Shown here: positions 9,275 to 17,640 of the stretch, one piece after another
Numbering within the stretch: position 1 is the first letter of the stretch
Layout: every line of letters begins with the position of its first letter
Assembly: GCA_903911085.1 (NCBI GenBank)
Contig: CAIWCC010000099.1
Location: forward strand, 62,001-126,000
DNA: 64,000 nt
Direction of reading: 5' to 3'
Source: an uncultured Bacteroidales bacterium
GTDB taxonomy: Bacteria; Bacteroidota; Bacteroidia; Bacteroidales; Paludibacteraceae
Notes under the pieces: model-generated
Databases searched by the model: none
Told to the model about the DNA's origin: nothing
The model's input: the letters and a program-made list of their open reading frames with translations, nothing else
Position numbers and translations under genes: made by a program

Positions 9275-11101
9275 TTATTCCCACCCAGGATTTTGAATTA
9301 ATCCATACTTTTTGTTTATTTCAATTGCTGGTAGTGGGCTTAAATACCACTTTGCTGAAAAGTTTTCTCTCCAAAAACGGTCGGGTGATAATTCGCGGTG
9401 TTCAATTTTGATATTTTTACCGTTATCTGTTTCCGAAACCCATACCGAGCCGTGAAGCCTTTTTTTGAATACTTCTTCCTTTTTCCATCTGATAATGTCA
9501 AACCAACGGTTATCTTCCAGGAAAAACTCGGTGGCTCTTTCTTTCAAAATGAATTCTCTGAAAGATTCTTTTGTCCACGCACGTGTTGACAAATTCTCAG
9601 TAATTCCGGCTCTTTCGCGTACTGCACTAACAAAAGCGTATGCTTGGTCTCTTTTGTCCAGTTCGTTTAATATTTCGGCATAACTCAAATAAATTTCCGG
9701 TAATCGGAGGTATGGAAATTGAGTTACTTCAGAGAAACCATTTCCCACCGAGCGTTCCCTGATATATTTGCGTAATACATAGCAATCGGGCAAAAAGCTT
9801 GTTGGGTAGGCTTGCCTGAACCAACCACGGGCGTTGGCACTGGTTCGTCCAATCCATGTTTCTATTGGTTTGGCATTGAGCGAAGCCATCATATCACCTT
9901 CAACCACAGCCGATTCGTACAAACGCGCATCGCGGGTAGGTTTTCCGGAAGCATCAAAAAACGGGTGTAACGAGTCAGTCGGATTCGACCAACTAAATGG
10001 CGTTCCATCTACTTTGTCGAACATATCCACCAATTCTTTCGTCAATCGGTAATCACGATACTGTGTTGCACCAGAATTGAGGTAAGGTGAGCCCCAAAGT
10101 GAACCAGATTTGTACATTCTCCGTGTCGAAATCAATGTTTCGCCCGTGCCACGGCCATTGTAACCTTTGATAAAGTCGGCGCGTGGGTCGCCGGTATTTA
10201 CAATGCCGTAGCTTCCGGCATTATTATTCAATTCAGCAAAAAAATCGACACAAGCTTGTTCGGCTCTCGTCCACCAAACATCACTTTTTCCTCCAAACCA
10301 AGTAATTTTTTCGGTGGATGCTGTTCCTTCTAAATAAGGCTGTTCATCGTTAAACAATGGACTTGCAGCAAATAATAACAGTCTGACTTTTAGACCTAAA
10401 GCAGCTGCTTTTGTAAACCGGCCTTCGTCGGTAGCCAGTGTAGCAGCATCCAGCGCCCACGGAAGGTCAGCTGCAGCTTCGTCAATCAGTTTTACAATAT
10501 TATTAACCGTTTGCTCGGCAGTAATCCGTGGAAAATTCAAATCTTCGTTGGGATAAATGGCATGGTCCAACCAAGGCAAACCACCAAAATGACGAAACAT
10601 TTCGGTGTAATGTACAGCAATAATCATTTTTGCCTCGGCAATTCGTATTTTTTTCTGTTCGGGAGTCATGTCGGGCACACGGTTTACATTTTCAATAAAA
10701 ATATAAGCCGAACGAATTCCTGCCCAACCTCCTTCATTTATAAAAGAATATTTTGTATCGACACTTGTGTTTTCGAGCGCTGCATTTACGCCACCTGTAT
10801 AATATGGAGTTGCTTCTTTTGCCCCCAACAAATCGGTTAAGCAATCGAGCATCGAAGGCCCGATTTTAGATGTATAACCACTGGCTGTAACCACTATCCC
10901 ATAAGGCAAAGTGGTGTATGCTTCAACCAAAACGCGCTCAGCGTAGAGTTTACTTGAGAAAATATAATCTAAATTCACTTCGATGGCTTCTGGTTGTTGT
11001 AACGACGGGTCGCCAAACACAAAGTCATCGCAAGAACTGAAAGTGAATATGCTTAGGAGCGATAGTAATACGAATCGAATAAAAAATCGTGTGATTTTCA
11101 T
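9275..11101 (-). CDS. SusD-like glycan-binding lipoprotein
   Basis: 608 residues with a lipoprotein signal ending at FSSC. SusD helices are visible in GGWAGIRSAYIFIENVNRVPDM, AKMIIAVHYTEMFRHFGGLPW and the C-terminal YLRLPEIYLSYAEILNEL, followed by LKERATEFFLEDNRWFDIIRWKKEEVF and the terminal LIQNPGWE. It pairs with the SusC at 11121-14318, starting 19 bp after it. It is paralogous to the 624-residue SusD at 46147-48021 (shared IFIENV-RVPDM and MFRHFGGLP). It is expected on the cell surface, binding the polysaccharide and closing over its SusC. Confidence 0.95.
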   Translation of the reverse strand: MKITRFFIRFVLLSLLSIFTFSSCDDFVFGDPSLQQPEAIEVNLDYIFSSKLYAERVLVEAYTTLPYGIVVTASGYTSKIGPSMLDCLTDLLGAKEATPYYTGGVNAALENTSVDTKYSFINEGGWAGIRSAYIFIENVNRVPDMTPEQKKIRIAEAKMIIAVHYTEMFRHFGGLPWLDHAIYPNEDLNFPRITAEQTVNNIVKLIDEAAADLPWALDAATLATDEGRFTKAAALGLKVRLLLFAASPLFNDEQPYLEGTASTEKITWFGGKSDVWWTRAEQACVDFFAELNNNAGSYGIVNTGDPRADFIKGYNGRGTGETLISTRRMYKSGSLWGSPYLNSGATQYRDYRLTKELVDMFDKVDGTPFSWSNPTDSLHPFFDASGKPTRDARLYESAVVEGDMMASLNAKPIETWIGRTSANARGWFRQAYPTSFLPDCYVLRKYIRERSVGNGFSEVTQFPYLRLPEIYLSYAEILNELDKRDQAYAFVSAVRERAGITENLSTRAWTKESFREFILKERATEFFLEDNRWFDIIRWKKEEVFKKRLHGSVWVSETDNGKNIKIEHRELSPDRFWRENFSAKWYLSPLPAIEINKKYGLIQNPGWE

Positions 11102-11120
11102 AACTTTAAATTTATTTCAA

Positions 11121-14100
11121 CTAAAAATTAATGTTAACACCAACATTTACAACTTTCAACAGTGGATAATCTCCATAATCGTCGGTTCTTTCCTCCGGGT
11201 CAATGATTTTCAACTTGTCGAAAGTCAACAGATTGTATCCATTTGCAAATAACCGGAGTTGTTGTATGCCTGCTTTTTTAAGAAATGATTTATTAAAAGT
11301 ATAGGCAAATTCTATGTTTTTAAGTCGGATATACGAAGCATCTTTCACCCATAAATCGGAAGGAGCATAATTATTTTTAGCTGCCGAATAACTCAAGCGT
11401 GGATAAATTGCCTGGTCTGCTGTTTCGGGAGTCCAACGGCCATCCAACTGGAATTGGTATAAACCTCGAATGGCAGGAACACCATCAAATGGCTTTTGAT
11501 AAGCTGTTCCTAACATCCTATCGACCTGAGTGGCAGCACTCCACAACAAGCTCAATTCAAATCCTTTGTATTCTCCACCTATTTTTAGACCAAAAACACT
11601 TCTTGGATTATTCCCGATTCCTATGGCTGTTTCATCAAATTGGTCGATTTTGCCATCGGCATTTAGGTCATAATATACCGCATCACCCGGTTTTGGTATC
11701 GGAGTATCGGTAGATATCGCCACAGGCGTACCATCGGGATAAGTCATGCCTTCTTTGTAAAAACCATAAAATTTACGCCCAAATCTTGTTCCCACAGGTG
11801 TTCCGGTTCGTTTCATATACGCATAATCCGGTTCTACTTCATCCATATAAACTATATTATTTTTGGAGTATGAATAATTGAACATCAGCCAGTAACGCAC
11901 ATCGCCAACTTTATCGTTCCATTTTATAGATGTTTCATATCCACCATTTTCAACTATTCCAAAATTCATTGCAGGCAAAGATGCTTGAATTATTCCCGGT
12001 ACGGTACTTCGTGTTCTCAAAATTCCTTCTCTTCTTTCTTTAAAAATATCAATGCTTACGGTCATTTTTTCTCGCAATACTGAAAAGTCAATGGCATAAT
12101 TTTGTTTTAATGCCGTTTCCCAAGTTACAGCTCTATTTCCAAGTGTGGCTTCGCTGGCAGCAAGTTGATTGGTAGGAATGTCAACGCCAAAATTATAGTT
12201 TCCTGAATTGGCAGTATATGTATCAGGAAGATACAAAAACCGCAATCCACCCATTTGGTCATTTCCAACCAATCCGACTGATGCTCTTACTTTGAGATAA
12301 TTTAGCCAGTTGATGGATTTCATAAATTTTTCCTGAGTCAGAATCCAACCCAATGATAGCGACGGAAAAAATCCATATCTCGATTCCGGGGCAAAATTTT
12401 CCGAACCATTATATCCCGCATTCAATTCGGCTAAATACTTACTGGCATAACTATACGTGGCGCGTCCAACCAACCCAACATATCCATGTGGAATATCGGA
12501 AACCGTTGACGGATAATGATATTTGCTCTGATTATAAAGTAGTAATCCTGTCACTTCGTTTTTTCCAAAAGTATGGTTATATCGGAGCGACATTTCGCCA
12601 TACCAATCCAAACCCTTTCCGTAAGATTCGCTATAACCCAATTCGCCATCCTGACTTTTAATGCGGTAAACCACAGTTGAATCGGAGAGCGCAGTTGGGT
12701 CAAAATCGCAACGAAACCAAGGTTCTAAACGCTCTTCGGATGATGTTCTTGTTAAGTTGAGCGATGAAGTTCCATTGTAGGATGCTTTTACTTCGGCGGT
12801 TAATCCTTTCGTAACAACATCCAAATTTTGATTAAATACAAAATCAAAGTTCAGCGTATTTTTGGTGGTATTCTGAAATCCTGCGCCATACCAATCGGAA
12901 TAAGGGTCGTTCAGAGATGTGGTATTGTACAGTTTATTCGTATTCGGAAGTATCAATTTCCCGTTCACTATTCCGGGCGATGCCATTGGTGCCGACCAGT
13001 TCAATTCCTGCCAAAAATTTCCGGTAACATTGGGTTCGTTTCTGATTTCGGTACGGCCGCCCAAATTTATTTTGACCGTTGAAGTGTTGCTCACTTTAAT
13101 ATCCAAATTGGTGCGGTAGTTATAGCGTTGGAATGTAAAATTTGAGTTATAACCTTGATTGTAGGTTTTAAATAAACCATCCTGATTAAAATATCCCACC
13201 GACGCGAAATATTTAACCCTCTTATCGCCACCCGAAATGGTAATGTTATGTTGTGTTTGTAAAGCGTTTGTCCTCATCAGCTCTTTTCTCCAATCAAGCG
13301 AAGGATACATAATGGGTTGAGTATTGTTCTTAAAATGATTGAGTACCGTGGGTGTGAACATCAATAAATTTGCAGGTACGCCATCGTTCGTATCAAGCTC
13401 ATTTTTAGCAGAAGCATAGTCGAAACTATTGGCCATTGTCATCATACGTGTGGGGATTTGCGACCCAACCGACGATTTTACGGAGATATTAGTTTTGCCT
13501 TCGGTACCACGTTTGGTAGTAATAATGATAACGCCGTTTGCACCCCGAACACCAAATACAGCAGTGGCAGAAGCATCTTTCAAAACATTAATCGATTCTA
13601 CCTCATTTGGGTCGAGCTGATTAAAATCACGTTCCACGCCATCCACCAAAATCAGTGGCAAGGATACGCCTTCCGTCAAGGAACTGATACCACGAACAAA
13701 AATTTTGGCAGCATCGCCTCCTGGTTTTCCCGACATCTGAACCGAAGATAAACCCGAAACAGCACCACTCAACGAATTTCCGAGATTTGCACTTGGCGAT
13801 TTTAATAATTCATTGCCACTAATTGATGAAATGGCACCAGTAAGCGATACCTTTTTTTGTGAACCGTAAGCTACAACAACCACCTCATTTAGGTTTTTTG
13901 ATTCTTCAACCAGTTGAATTCTAATTATTTGATTGTTTTTTAATTTGATTTCTTGCGTAACATAGCCAATATAACTTACGATTAAAGTGCTTTCTGTTTT
14001 TAAGTTTTTTAGAACGAAATTTCCATTATTATCTGAAATAGTACCATTCCCAGTCCCTTTTATCAGTACAGTAGCTCCAATAATTGGTTGTTTGTTTTCA

Positions 14101-14318
14101 TCAATAATTACACCTGTAACTGTTAGCTTTTTTGTTTCTTGTTTTGGATTTTCAACAGAATTTGCTTGCTTTTGGGTGATGTCTTTTTGTGTTTTATCAT
14201 TTTCGTGAATGGTAATAATCGTTGATTGCGCATAAATTTCACAAAATAATGTCTGAGTAAATAATACAATTAATATTCCTATTAAATGCTTGAATTTACT
14301 TTTCGTTTTGATTTTCAT
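11121..14318 (-). CDS. SusC-like TonB-dependent outer-membrane transporter, first gene of the second PUL
   Basis: 1065 residues. A long signal region (1-30, ending IYAQ) is followed by a Gln/Lys-rich linker, a CarboxypepD_reg-like domain (about 65-140: LTVTGVIIDENKQPIIGATV), the conserved LNEVVVVAYG junction (143-152), a plug ending in NVLKDASATAVFGVRGANG (245-262), and a TonB-type barrel to the C-terminal NVGVNINF. It is the first gene of a four-gene SusC-SusD-SusC-SusD run. It is paralogous to the gene at 48040-51123. No copy of the operator shared by the six other units was found upstream, suggesting separate control. Confidence 0.95.
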   Translation of the reverse strand: MKIKTKSKFKHLIGILIVLFTQTLFCEIYAQSTIITIHENDKTQKDITQKQANSVENPKQETKKLTVTGVIIDENKQPIIGATVLIKGTGNGTISDNNGNFVLKNLKTESTLIVSYIGYVTQEIKLKNNQIIRIQLVEESKNLNEVVVVAYGSQKKVSLTGAISSISGNELLKSPSANLGNSLSGAVSGLSSVQMSGKPGGDAAKIFVRGISSLTEGVSLPLILVDGVERDFNQLDPNEVESINVLKDASATAVFGVRGANGVIIITTKRGTEGKTNISVKSSVGSQIPTRMMTMANSFDYASAKNELDTNDGVPANLLMFTPTVLNHFKNNTQPIMYPSLDWRKELMRTNALQTQHNITISGGDKRVKYFASVGYFNQDGLFKTYNQGYNSNFTFQRYNYRTNLDIKVSNTSTVKINLGGRTEIRNEPNVTGNFWQELNWSAPMASPGIVNGKLILPNTNKLYNTTSLNDPYSDWYGAGFQNTTKNTLNFDFVFNQNLDVVTKGLTAEVKASYNGTSSLNLTRTSSEERLEPWFRCDFDPTALSDSTVVYRIKSQDGELGYSESYGKGLDWYGEMSLRYNHTFGKNEVTGLLLYNQSKYHYPSTVSDIPHGYVGLVGRATYSYASKYLAELNAGYNGSENFAPESRYGFFPSLSLGWILTQEKFMKSINWLNYLKVRASVGLVGNDQMGGLRFLYLPDTYTANSGNYNFGVDIPTNQLAASEATLGNRAVTWETALKQNYAIDFSVLREKMTVSIDIFKERREGILRTRSTVPGIIQASLPAMNFGIVENGGYETSIKWNDKVGDVRYWLMFNYSYSKNNIVYMDEVEPDYAYMKRTGTPVGTRFGRKFYGFYKEGMTYPDGTPVAISTDTPIPKPGDAVYYDLNADGKIDQFDETAIGIGNNPRSVFGLKIGGEYKGFELSLLWSAATQVDRMLGTAYQKPFDGVPAIRGLYQFQLDGRWTPETADQAIYPRLSYSAAKNNYAPSDLWVKDASYIRLKNIEFAYTFNKSFLKKAGIQQLRLFANGYNLLTFDKLKIIDPEERTDDYGDYPLLKVVNVGVNINF

Positions 14319-14557
14319 ATATTTATACTGATTTAAAATTTAATGCTTTGTGCGATTATAATTTTTAAGTTTGATTAAAAAAAATCATGTGTTTAAATTA
14401 AATCATACAATGTGTTTCAAATACGATTTTGATACAAAGTAAAGGTAAATCCTATTATTTTATAGGTGGTAAATTCGTAATTAAGGGGGGACGGTTTCGT
14501 ATATGTGCAATACGATCTTAAATCAGACCCTTTCTTACACCTATTAGTATTTTTTTC

Positions 14558-14801
14558 ATTGGTGTCCGATAAAAAGAGAATATAAAATAATGTCGCCCCG
14601 ATGGGGCTTATTGACAATTCTAATTCATTGACTACCATAATGTCGCTTCTCCGAAGCTATTAATAAAAAGTCCCATCGGGACGAAATTATGGTAGATAGT
14701 ATCAGAAAACAAAATCTAAGCCCCTTCGGGGCGAAATTATCTCAAAGCATTATTGGAAGCGGTTTTTCAGATTTTAAATAAAAAGTTTATCGGACAACAA
14801 T
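14558..14801 (+). repeat. MITE-like hairpin-rich element, copy 1
   Basis: 244 bp bounded by terminal inverted repeats: ATTGGTGTCCGATAAA on the left and TTTATCGGACAACAAT on the right. The inside can fold into nested hairpins: GCCCCGATGGGGC, then a long pair of ACTACCATAAT with ATTATGGTAG, then GCCCCTTCGGGGC. It contains no coding sequence. The same element occurs at 24217-24460, 53159-53401 (inverted) and 54733-54927. It sits between two transcription units. Confidence 0.8.
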
Positions 14802-14862
14802 ATATTTTTTTTAAAGGAATTTGGGAAGTTGAAAATTTTAAGTTGCACTTTTCAAAAAGAAG

Positions 14863-14894
14863 AATCCCTACAAATTCAGTGATTTGTAGGGATT
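14863..14894 (-). terminator. Intrinsic terminator of the sulfatase unit
   Basis: A 13-bp perfect stem, AATCCCTACAAAT with ATTTGTAGGGATT, with a short loop. On the minus strand it is followed by CTTCTTTTTG. It begins 32 bp after the sulfatase stop codon. Confidence 0.8.
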
Positions 14895-14926
14895 TTCATT
14901 ATTTACTTTGATGTTTAATTCATCAT

Positions 14927-16459
14927 TCATTTTTTATTTCTAATTGTTTCTAATTCGTTTTTCAACTTGATTACAATTTGGGGAAATTTTGAGGAAAGAT
15001 TGTTCTTTTCTCCTGGATCTGTTTTAAGGTTGTATAATTGTTCAGTTTTATTATTTCCAAGTTCAATATTTGTTTCCTTATTCATTTCAGGGAATTTGCT
15101 TGGTTCAATATATTTCCAGTCACCAATTACAATTGATAATACGTTGCTAATGTTTTGCTTAACTACGTAGCTTCTGTTTCTTTTGTCTATGCCTAGCATT
15201 GTGCTGATAGCATTGTGGCTATCTGGAGCTTCACCTTGTTTTAATTTATAACCTGTCAATGACGCAAACGATGCATACCAATCGAGCTGAGTTACTAAAG
15301 CATTTGAAACGGTTGGTTTTACTTTTGCTGGCCAACGAACTATTTGCGGAATGCGTGTTCCGGCTTCAAAACCACTGTATTTTCCACCACGGAAAGGTCC
15401 CCATGGTTTATGATTTCCAAGCAACTCAACTGCCTGATCCTGATATCCATCGTCGATAACTGGGCCATTATCGCTTGATAGAATTACCAAAGTATTCTCA
15501 TCTAAATTGAGTTTTTTAAGTTTCTCCATTACTTGTCCAACAATCCAGTCGAACTCCAAAATGGCATCTCCACGAGGTCCCAAACCGCTTTTGCCGGCAA
15601 ATCGTGGATGTGGAACACGTGGCACATGCACATCTTGTGTTGCAAAATATAGAAAGAAAGGGTGATTTTTATTTGTATCAATGAATTTGAGGGCTTTTGT
15701 GGTAATGCTATCAGCAATATTTTCATCTACCCATAAGGCTGATTTTCCGCCTTTCATATATCCAATGCGCGAAATTCCATTCACAATACTTTGATTGTGA
15801 GAATGACTTGGTTTCATCCGTAACAATTCCGGATTGTCTTTTCCGGTAGGTTCTCCGGGAAAATTTGTTTTGTAACTTACAACGATTGGATCGTTGAGAT
15901 CTAAATTCACAACCCTTCCATTTTCCATAAAAACACATGGTGTGCGATCGCCGGTTGCAGCCATAATATATGAGTAATCAAAACCAAGATCAACAAGTCC
16001 GGGTGTTACCAAACCATTCCAATCCTGCTTGCCTGTTTCGCTGCCCAAACCCAAGTGCCATTTGCCTATGGCAGCTGTTTTGTAACCCATCGATTGCATC
16101 ATTTTGGGCATCGTATATTGCTGTGGTTTAATAATCATTGCTGCATCACCGGTGGCAATTCCGGTACCTTCCTTACGCCATGCATATTGCCCAGTCAACA
16201 AAGCATAACGCGATGGTGTGCTCGTTGCAGCACCACAATTTGAATTAGTGAAACGTACACCTTCCGAAGCCAACTTGTCAACATTCGGAGTTTGAACCTT
16301 TGAATAACCATAACAACTCAGATCGCCATATCCAATATCATCGGCATATATAAGTACTATATTGGGTTGTGCTTGTTTTTTATCTTTAGAATTACCTGCA
16401 ATTAAAACTGTAGGTAATAAAGAAAGGCTTGTGTATGAAAGAATTAAGGGTGTTTTCAT
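14927..16459 (-). CDS. S1-family sulfatase (serine-type)
   Basis: 510 residues with a signal peptide (1-22). The arylsulfatase fold shows QPNIVLIYADDIGYGDLSCY at the start, with D40 and D41 as metal ligands. The formylglycine site is Ser80 in S-T-P-S-R, then LLTGQ. GKWHLG is near residue 133, and the second metal site is SSDNGP. Because the modified residue is Ser, maturation needs a radical-SAM anSME enzyme, which is not encoded in this window. The protein should be periplasmic and remove sulfate esters from oligosaccharides. It is the last gene of its unit, 10 bp after the GH16 gene, and is followed by a terminator. Substrate subfamily not assigned. Confidence 0.93.
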   Translation of the reverse strand: MKTPLILSYTSLSLLPTVLIAGNSKDKKQAQPNIVLIYADDIGYGDLSCYGYSKVQTPNVDKLASEGVRFTNSNCGAATSTPSRYALLTGQYAWRKEGTGIATGDAAMIIKPQQYTMPKMMQSMGYKTAAIGKWHLGLGSETGKQDWNGLVTPGLVDLGFDYSYIMAATGDRTPCVFMENGRVVNLDLNDPIVVSYKTNFPGEPTGKDNPELLRMKPSHSHNQSIVNGISRIGYMKGGKSALWVDENIADSITTKALKFIDTNKNHPFFLYFATQDVHVPRVPHPRFAGKSGLGPRGDAILEFDWIVGQVMEKLKKLNLDENTLVILSSDNGPVIDDGYQDQAVELLGNHKPWGPFRGGKYSGFEAGTRIPQIVRWPAKVKPTVSNALVTQLDWYASFASLTGYKLKQGEAPDSHNAISTMLGIDKRNRSYVVKQNISNVLSIVIGDWKYIEPSKFPEMNKETNIELGNNKTEQLYNLKTDPGEKNNLSSKFPQIVIKLKNELETIRNKK

Positions 16460-16469
16460 TGTGTCGAAT

Positions 16470-17612
16470 TTATTTTGTCTGTATTATTTTGTAAATCTTA
16501 GTTGTTTCGGAATTAAACCTTACAAAAAATACACCTTTTGGCATAGTTTTTAAATTAATGAAATATGAATTTCCACTCAAAATATCATCAAAATTCTGGT
16601 TATATAGAATTGTTCCATTTGTATTTAAAATTGAAACATGCAGCTGTTTTACATTATATTTACAAGTGAAATTTAATGTTTTGTTTTGATTTGAATTAAT
16701 GATATATGGATTTGTAGGTGTTTGAGTGTTTGTTGACAAATCCGTAGGTGATTTTTGATATACTCGTACGTAATCTACTTCGTATTGTAACGGAAAAACT
16801 GTTTTTGATGGATCTCCACCTCCAGAACCCAATGCAAGATTAAGAAGCATGTATTGAGCTTGAAGAAATGGATTAGTACCATCTGCATTAATAGTTTGAT
16901 TTAAAAGTGTATAGTTGTATAATTCATCATCTACATACAGTCGAATGGAATCCGAGGTCCAGTCCATGCGCCAAATATGATATTTTTTTGGCCAGTCAGC
17001 ATCTTTTGCAAGTAGTGTCGATAATGGTTTTTTGAAACTATCCCATTTTGCAGTCCAGCGTGTTGCCGTGCCCCATGCTACATTTGCCAAAACCGTTGGG
17101 ACTCCACTCACTCTATAAAACTCCATTATGTCAATTTCACCACACGAAGGCCATTCCTTACTAACTCCAAGTGTCCAAATTGCTGGCCACGAACCTTTTG
17201 ATGTGTCAACTCTGGCTCGAATTTCAAACCGTCCAAATAGCCATGATTGTTTACCTCTTGATATGATACTGGATGATGTATAGTTAACAGTTTTGCGATT
17301 GGTTTTCCAATCGGTACTTCCTGCCACATAATTAGGATTTGTAAAGTTTGCTCTTTTACCTTCTATAAGTAGTCGACCTCCCGAACAATTGGCATTATCG
17401 CTTAAGTACCATTGAAGTTCTTCATTCCGTTTGAAGCCAGTCTCGTATCCCCAATTCTCAGGATTTGGTTTTCCTTCATTGTTGAAATCTTCACTAAACA
17501 CCAGTTTCATTCCAGCAATTCGGGGAATTTCGCCTTTGTCAGGTAAGTACGGATTTACAGCCCGAACACTTGTAACAATTATAACTGCAAAAATTAATAG
17601 TAAATTTTTCAC
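16470..17612 (-). CDS. GH16 endo-beta-glycanase with T9SS domain
   Basis: 380 residues with a signal peptide (1-18). The GH16 jelly-roll spans about 30-290. The catalytic motif is EIDIME (159-164), with nucleophile Glu159 and acid/base Glu164 in the beta-bulge form typical of laminarinase-like GH16. Supporting motifs are FGRFEIRARV and GSWPAIWTLG, with QYMLLNLALGSGGG near the end. A T9SS sorting domain (about 305-380: LHVSILNTNGTILYNQN, GVFFVRFNS) indicates surface secretion. Candidate activities are endo-beta-1,3-glucanase or endo-beta-1,3-galactanase; agarase or porphyranase is less likely. The neighbouring GH43, GH2 and sulfatase genes favour a galactan, the GH128-like genes a beta-glucan. 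The endo-acting enzyme would produce fragments for the SusC/D pairs. Confidence 0.9.
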   Translation of the reverse strand: MKNLLLIFAVIIVTSVRAVNPYLPDKGEIPRIAGMKLVFSEDFNNEGKPNPENWGYETGFKRNEELQWYLSDNANCSGGRLLIEGKRANFTNPNYVAGSTDWKTNRKTVNYTSSSIISRGKQSWLFGRFEIRARVDTSKGSWPAIWTLGVSKEWPSCGEIDIMEFYRVSGVPTVLANVAWGTATRWTAKWDSFKKPLSTLLAKDADWPKKYHIWRMDWTSDSIRLYVDDELYNYTLLNQTINADGTNPFLQAQYMLLNLALGSGGGDPSKTVFPLQYEVDYVRVYQKSPTDLSTNTQTPTNPYIINSNQNKTLNFTCKYNVKQLHVSILNTNGTILYNQNFDDILSGNSYFINLKTMPKGVFFVRFNSETTKIYKIIQTK

Positions 17613-17640
17613 CGTGTTGATTTTTATTGTAATCGTTAGT

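Larger units (their letters stand above)
14319..14926. other. Intergenic region: leader of second PUL, MITE-like element, terminator
   Basis: 608 bp without a credible gene. It holds the AT-rich leader of the SusC gene (14319-14557), a MITE-like element (14558-14801) and the terminator of the upstream sulfatase unit (14863-14894). A TTACTTTG-like sequence (minus strand, 14435-14442) is the nearest thing to a -7 box, but its second base is wrong and no half-sites lie at the expected distances. Confidence 0.6.

Noticed and set aside
9273..9284. GTG start for the SusC gene overlapping the SusD stop
   Set aside because: It adds only four residues ahead of an ATG that itself lies directly after the SusD stop; the ATG is preferred, though not proven.
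14435..14442. Possible -7 box of the second SusC/D unit
   Set aside because: The minus-strand TTACTTTG departs from TAnnTTTG at the second base, and neither a -33 TTG nor half-sites at 35 and 56 bp are found.
14417..14638. 73-codon minus-strand ORF above the second SusC gene
   Set aside because: It overlaps the end of a MITE-like element, has no recognisable domain or signal peptide, and is composed of intergenic-type sequence.
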